This document shows, piece by piece, positions 9,055 through 11,866 of a stretch of 11,866 nucleotides of DNA (the first letter of the stretch is position 1; each line of letters starts with the position of its first letter). The position numbers and the translations under genes were made by a program. The notes below the pieces were generated by a model that worked only from the letters and a program-made list of their open reading frames with translations, was not told the DNA's origin and searched no databases. Source of the DNA: Tieghemiomyces parasiticus (taxonomy: Eukaryota > Kickxellomycota > Dimargaritomycetes > Dimargaritales > Dimargaritaceae); the NCBI GenBank assembly GCA_027575765.1, contig JANBPT010001242.1, positions 1 to 11,866 on the forward strand, in the 5' to 3' direction.

Positions 9055-9589
9055 TGCAAGCAGGGAAGGGGGAGGGGAGAGACAATTCAGCGCACTTGGG
9101 TCACCCAGGTGGCACTCCACCCGTGATTACCAGCGGTAAATTACGACGTCATTCGTAGGAGATACTGTCTACTAGGTTGCCGAGATGCCCTTTCTTCTGC
9201 AGCAGACTAGAAGAGGCCGCCATGTACTAGGCAATTGGGTATAGAAACCACTAATACCCCCTCCCCTTCCATGACGTTGGCTAGGTCCAGGCTCCCGTTA
9301 TTAAAAGCACCATTCCCTGGGATGGGCTCGTTGAAACACGCCTGGTGCCCCACCCACATACCGGTTGTACAGAGCGCTTTCTGATGGCCATACTATGCAA
9401 TAAAGGCAGCCCACGGGTACCATGTCATAGCGTGTACTAGTCAGCATGGCGGTTGTTCGAAACGTCAAAAATGTACAGGGATGTATGGCTGGTTTAGGGG
9501 TGACTACATATTCCAATGGCAGAAACGGAGGTAGACGAACGCAAGGGGGGCGTATTTAATAAACAAAACGAAATCAACAAGAAAAGAAA

Positions 9590-9622
9590 TCCCATACCCA
9601 GAGTACATTCATTGGTATGGGA
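9590..9622. repeat. Inverted repeat, 9-bp arms, 15-nt loop
   Basis: TCCCATACC at 9590-9598 pairs perfectly with GGTATGGGA at 9614-9622. On the minus strand it lies about 40-70 nt after the stop codon at 9660, so it would form a hairpin in that gene's 3' untranslated region. An ATTAAA-type poly(A) variant lies further on (minus strand, about 9554-9560). Confidence 0.5.
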
Positions 9623-9659
9623 CTGGATCAGTCGTTCCCATAGGATCGAAGGTCATAAA

Positions 9660-10774
9660 CTACGACTCGGTATCCTCGCCAAGGAACACTGAGAGGTCGT
9701 TAAAGAAACTGCACTTGAATTGTGGACCATATTCACGATCTTTGGCGATTCCCTGCAGAAAGTGAGTGCGCGGCGTCCAGCCCGAACACTTGCCATGTTC
9801 TCTCAGCCAGGCAGCGTCAGGATCAGGAAGATTATCTACTCTCCACTTAAGGGTGCCATTGATGAAATTGTCCTTGCCGGGACAGTCCGCCACGAGGACG
9901 GCAATTTTCAGGTTGATGCCCCAATGAACATTAGACATTACCTCACCGTTGAGAGAGAGCCACAAACCGTAGTACGATTTGGGATGGTCAAACTTGTCCA
10001 AAGCTGCGAACACGACCGCCACAGACCTACCAAACGAGTCGGCGAGGCTATCATCGAGGTACTCATTGGTAGCTTGAAACGTCCGCAGTTCTAGAGGCTT
10101 TCCTGCTGCGTAGATGTGCGAAAGAATGGTGTTCCGCTATCGTACCCTTTGAATAAGAAAAAAATATAATTTCTTGCACACTTGGACATCTCACTGAAGT
10201 AGAGGTACTCGGATATAATGGATGAATCCCGGTACAGCATGTTGGCTATCCTGTAATTACCGAGGGGACTGGTGATGGACTTCCGCCACTCGATCAACTG
10301 ACGAACGCTACCGGTGATCAGGGTTAGGGGGAAGAGCAGCGTCGGATGGTCAGCAATACTGGGATCCGCATTGTCACGGAGCTTGGTGGTGTGGGCGGCC
10401 TGCTGGATCCGGTGCAGTTCCGGGCGGAAGTCACTTGGGATTTTCAGCAGGAGGCGTAACAATGCGTCTCAGAAGACGGCGATTCTATCCACGATAGCTT
10501 TGTAGTCATTGACGATACCCGGCTGCACAATGCGGATACCCCCCATATCCGTCTTGGGCTGGAGCGGGTAGGGTAGGATTCTGGGCTTATCGAGTCCGCT
10601 ATACACGTTGCCGAGCCGAGTGACGTTATAACCGTGGAGCTGCTCAAATAGGCCATTATATATGAGGGTCTCCACGAAGGACTTAGCGATGGGCCAGATT
10701 GTGATGGAATGTGGTAAGTGGGCCTGGTATTCAAAGCAGGGGCGAGTTGACAAAACTGGGAAAGGGACATTTAT
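9660..10774 (-). pseudogene. Unrecognised protein (~365 aa) broken by one TGA and one frameshift
   Basis: Three minus-strand segments read as one protein. Segment 1 (10774-10472) contains SFVETLIYNGLFEQLHGYNV. An in-frame TGA at 10469-10471 follows. Segment 2 (10468 to about 10130) continues in the same frame with LLLKIPSDFRPELHRIQQA. Between about 10136 and 10094 the reading must move to the next frame, where TILSHIYAAGKPLELRTFQ leads into segment 3, ending DLSVFLGEDTES and TAG at 9660-9662. Segment 3 has Trp- and Cys-containing stretches (WRVDNLPDPDAAWL, GKCSGWTP) typical of a folded domain. No ATG starts segment 1; a pyrimidine-CAG at 10758-10768 could be an acceptor, implying a missing upstream exon. 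I tested GT-AG pairs across both lesions and found none that restored the frame. No family recognised. The plus strand is also open at 9720-10094, but its product looks less protein-like. Confidence 0.5.
10469..10471 (-). other. Premature in-frame stop codon (TGA)
   Basis: The context on the minus strand is GTC TTC TGA GAC GCA. The frame is identical on both sides, and the flanking sequence reads as continuous helical protein. The following base is not C and CTA is absent, so the best known readthrough context is not met. Confidence 0.6.
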
Positions 10775-10779
10775 TTATT
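10770..10779 (-). terminator. Candidate polyadenylation signal, minus strand (AATAAATAAA)
   Basis: TTTATTTATT on the plus strand gives overlapping AATAAA hexamers on the minus strand. It lies 34 nt after the stop of the 10814-11053 frame and about 380 nt after the stop of the gene ending at 11157, so it probably ends one of those transcripts. Confidence 0.4.
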
Positions 10780-10813
10780 GCAAAACTCAGGAGTCGCTGA
10801 GGAGGGTCACCAT

Positions 10814-11053
10814 TTAATCCTTAAATACAGAAATTAAACGATGTTGGTCGCCACCCAGGGGGAGGGTGCCAGAGGTTCTCGTTAGCGCTACCGGAGGGTG
10901 GGCGGGCATGGCCAACCCTTCCGCTGTTGGCTGGAAATGCTGAGTCGCCAACAGCCCTCCGTCCGGATGCAATATGGTCGCCTCCTCGTGCGCCATCATT
11001 GCTCGGGTGTCCTCGCCGCAAGCCGTGTCGTCAAAGCACTTGTTACGGAGGGT
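10814..11053 (-). CDS. Short unrecognised reading frame, possibly a 3' exon or relic
   Basis: The minus-strand frame is open from 11053 to TAA at 10814-10816, with ATGs at 10999 and 10996. The sequence (NKCFDDTACGEDTRAMMAHE, then ATILHPDGGLLATQHFQP) has a sensible amino-acid mix and good third-position use, which suggests past or present coding. From ATG 10999 it would encode 61 residues; residues before that ATG look equally protein-like, so it may be the last exon of something larger. TAG codons lie immediately upstream in frame (11054-11056 and 11063-11065). A poly(A) signal follows closely. It may instead be 3' untranslated sequence of the gene ending at 11157. Confidence 0.3.
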   Translation of the reverse strand, partial: TLRNKCFDDTACGEDTRAMMAHEEATILHPDGGLLATQHFQPTAEGLAMPAHPPVALTRTSGTLPLGGDQHRLISVFKD

Positions 11054-11156
11054 CTAGTGGTCCTAACCTTGGCTACGTGCCCGACGGAATTCAGGGCTGG
11101 GTGGGGCCGGCGTATGGTCGCTGGTGTCAAAAAAACGCGGGTCGACTCGATTGGAA

Positions 11157-11866
11157 CTAGGCCATCGGGTTAGCTTTCTTGGGCCCATCAATAAGTTCAC
11201 TGGCCTCATCAACAAATCGCCCGACCCGCTCCATGAATTCCTCCCCAATTTTCTCCATGTCTGAGTCCAAACCTTCCACTAGCCGGTCACGTTCTTTGAT
11301 TGCCTGGGAAAAAGCCTGCTCCGCATTTCTAACTGCCTCCGCCGTCTGTTCAACATTCTTTAAGACCTGGTTGTATGTCTCTTTCTCCAGTCTAGCTTCC
11401 TCGATTGTCTGGGCAGAATCATATTTAGCTTCCCTGGCAGCCTGGCCATAAGCATTCCGCGCAGCTATAGCTCTATTACACGCGTTCTTGGTAATAGAAA
11501 TTTGGCCGAACCACATACTGGCTGCCTCTCCAGCGTCTTCACGATCCTTCTCAACTTGTTCGGCCTTTTGGAGAAGAACCTTACCGTCCTTGACGAATTC
11601 CGTGGCCTTCAGGTGTAAACCCTTGTCCACCTGGTTAACTTCCCCGGCCGTTTGGTTAGCTTCCTCGGCCGCCTGGATAAATGCCATGGCCGCTTCGGTA
11701 ACATCGTCGCCCTCCTCAATAAGTGACTTGATCTCATTGACAAATTCCTTGGTTAGGCTGATGATCTCGGCCTCCTGGACGTCTTCCTTGCCATTGCGCT
11801 GGTTCCACGGTTCGGCATTATCCTCGAGGTCATCCTGAAACGGGGTCAATTCCTGAGAGCCGGTCA
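11157..11866 (-). CDS. Ala/Glu-rich helical coiled-coil-like protein, 5' partial
   Basis: The minus-strand frame is open from the window edge to TAG at 11157-11159, about 235 residues, so the start lies outside. The protein is almost entirely predicted-helix sequence rich in Ala, Glu, Lys and Gln, with long heptad-like stretches (EEARLEKETYNQVLKNVEQT, AEQAFSQAIKERDRLVEGLD) and no membrane segment or catalytic motif. Only one Cys occurs. The N-terminal visible part is acidic (DDLEDNAEP). Such proteins are usually structural, scaffolding or LEA-like, but no family can be named. The frame is undamaged, unlike its neighbours at lower coordinates. Composition alone drives any database match here, so functional labels should be treated with caution. 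Confidence 0.7.
   Translation of the reverse strand, partial: TGSQELTPFQDDLEDNAEPWNQRNGKEDVQEAEIISLTKEFVNEIKSLIEEGDDVTEAAMAFIQAAEEANQTAGEVNQVDKGLHLKATEFVKDGKVLLQKAEQVEKDREDAGEAASMWFGQISITKNACNRAIAARNAYGQAAREAKYDSAQTIEEARLEKETYNQVLKNVEQTAEAVRNAEQAFSQAIKERDRLVEGLDSDMEKIGEEFMERVGRFVDEASELIDGPKKANPMA

Larger units (their letters stand above)
7257..9659. other. Gene-poor stretch with probable gene relics
   Basis: About 2.4 kb with no intact gene that I can support. Plus-strand frames at 7245-7472 and 7932-8225 are open but overlap equally open alternative frames and match nothing I know. Minus-strand fragments resemble an MFS transporter segment (7601-7801) and a myosin-type ATP-binding loop (8654-8890). 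There are two microsatellites (8181-8198, 9031-9054) and an inverted repeat (9590-9622). Stops and frame changes are dense, as expected for decayed genes or unconstrained DNA. Confidence 0.5.

Noticed and set aside
9440..9660. tRNA B-box-like strings (GTTCGAAAC on plus; CTTCGATCC on minus)
   Set aside because: No A box, no acceptor or T-arm pairing at the right spacing.
9720..10094. 124-codon plus-strand frame as a gene
   Set aside because: It lies antisense to the third segment of the minus-strand protein, whose sequence is more protein-like and joins to upstream segments; the plus frame has no domain, promoter or partner.
10316..10326. Telomere-like GGGTTAGGGG
   Set aside because: A single unit inside a reading frame, not an array.
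11179..11838. Plus-strand Ser-rich frames opposite the coiled-coil gene
   Set aside because: They are the antisense reflection of Ala/Glu-rich codons; the minus strand is continuously open over the whole interval.

Overview
The window looks like nuclear DNA from a fungus, probably an early-diverging lineage. The grounds are one recognisable eukaryotic housekeeping gene (exocyst subunit Sec8) with two short GT-AG introns (140 and 160 nt), AATAAA-type polyadenylation signals, CT-rich stretches ahead of start codons, and compact but not bacterial spacing. I cannot name the species; a Zoopagomycota-type fungus is a guess from protein style only. I recognised no tRNA, rRNA, CRISPR array or intact transposon.

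Layout. 1-2946 (+): 3' part of SEC8 in three exons, reading frame intact, 5' end outside the window. 2947-4248: intergenic, with a poly(A) signal inside a short imperfect direct repeat, then promoter-like elements. 4249-4552 (+): small protein with a secretion signal whose last ~26 residues lie in another frame. 4553-5768: AT-richer intergenic DNA. 5769-7256 (-): long unrecognised reading frame broken by one TAA. 7257-9659: no intact gene; minus-strand fragments resemble an MFS membrane segment and a myosin-type P-loop. 9660-10774 (-): unrecognised protein of about 365 residues broken by one TGA and one frameshift. 10814-11053 (-): short unrecognised frame. 11157-11866 (-): helical, coiled-coil-like protein, 5' end outside the window.

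The contrast is the main point. The conserved gene is intact, whereas most of the minus-strand frames from 5.7 to 11 kb are orphan sequences with one or two lesions each, or older-looking relics. The simplest reading is a lineage-specific accessory block in decay. Assembly errors or unusual translation are alternatives that the sequence cannot exclude. I see no evidence that these genes form a working pathway together.
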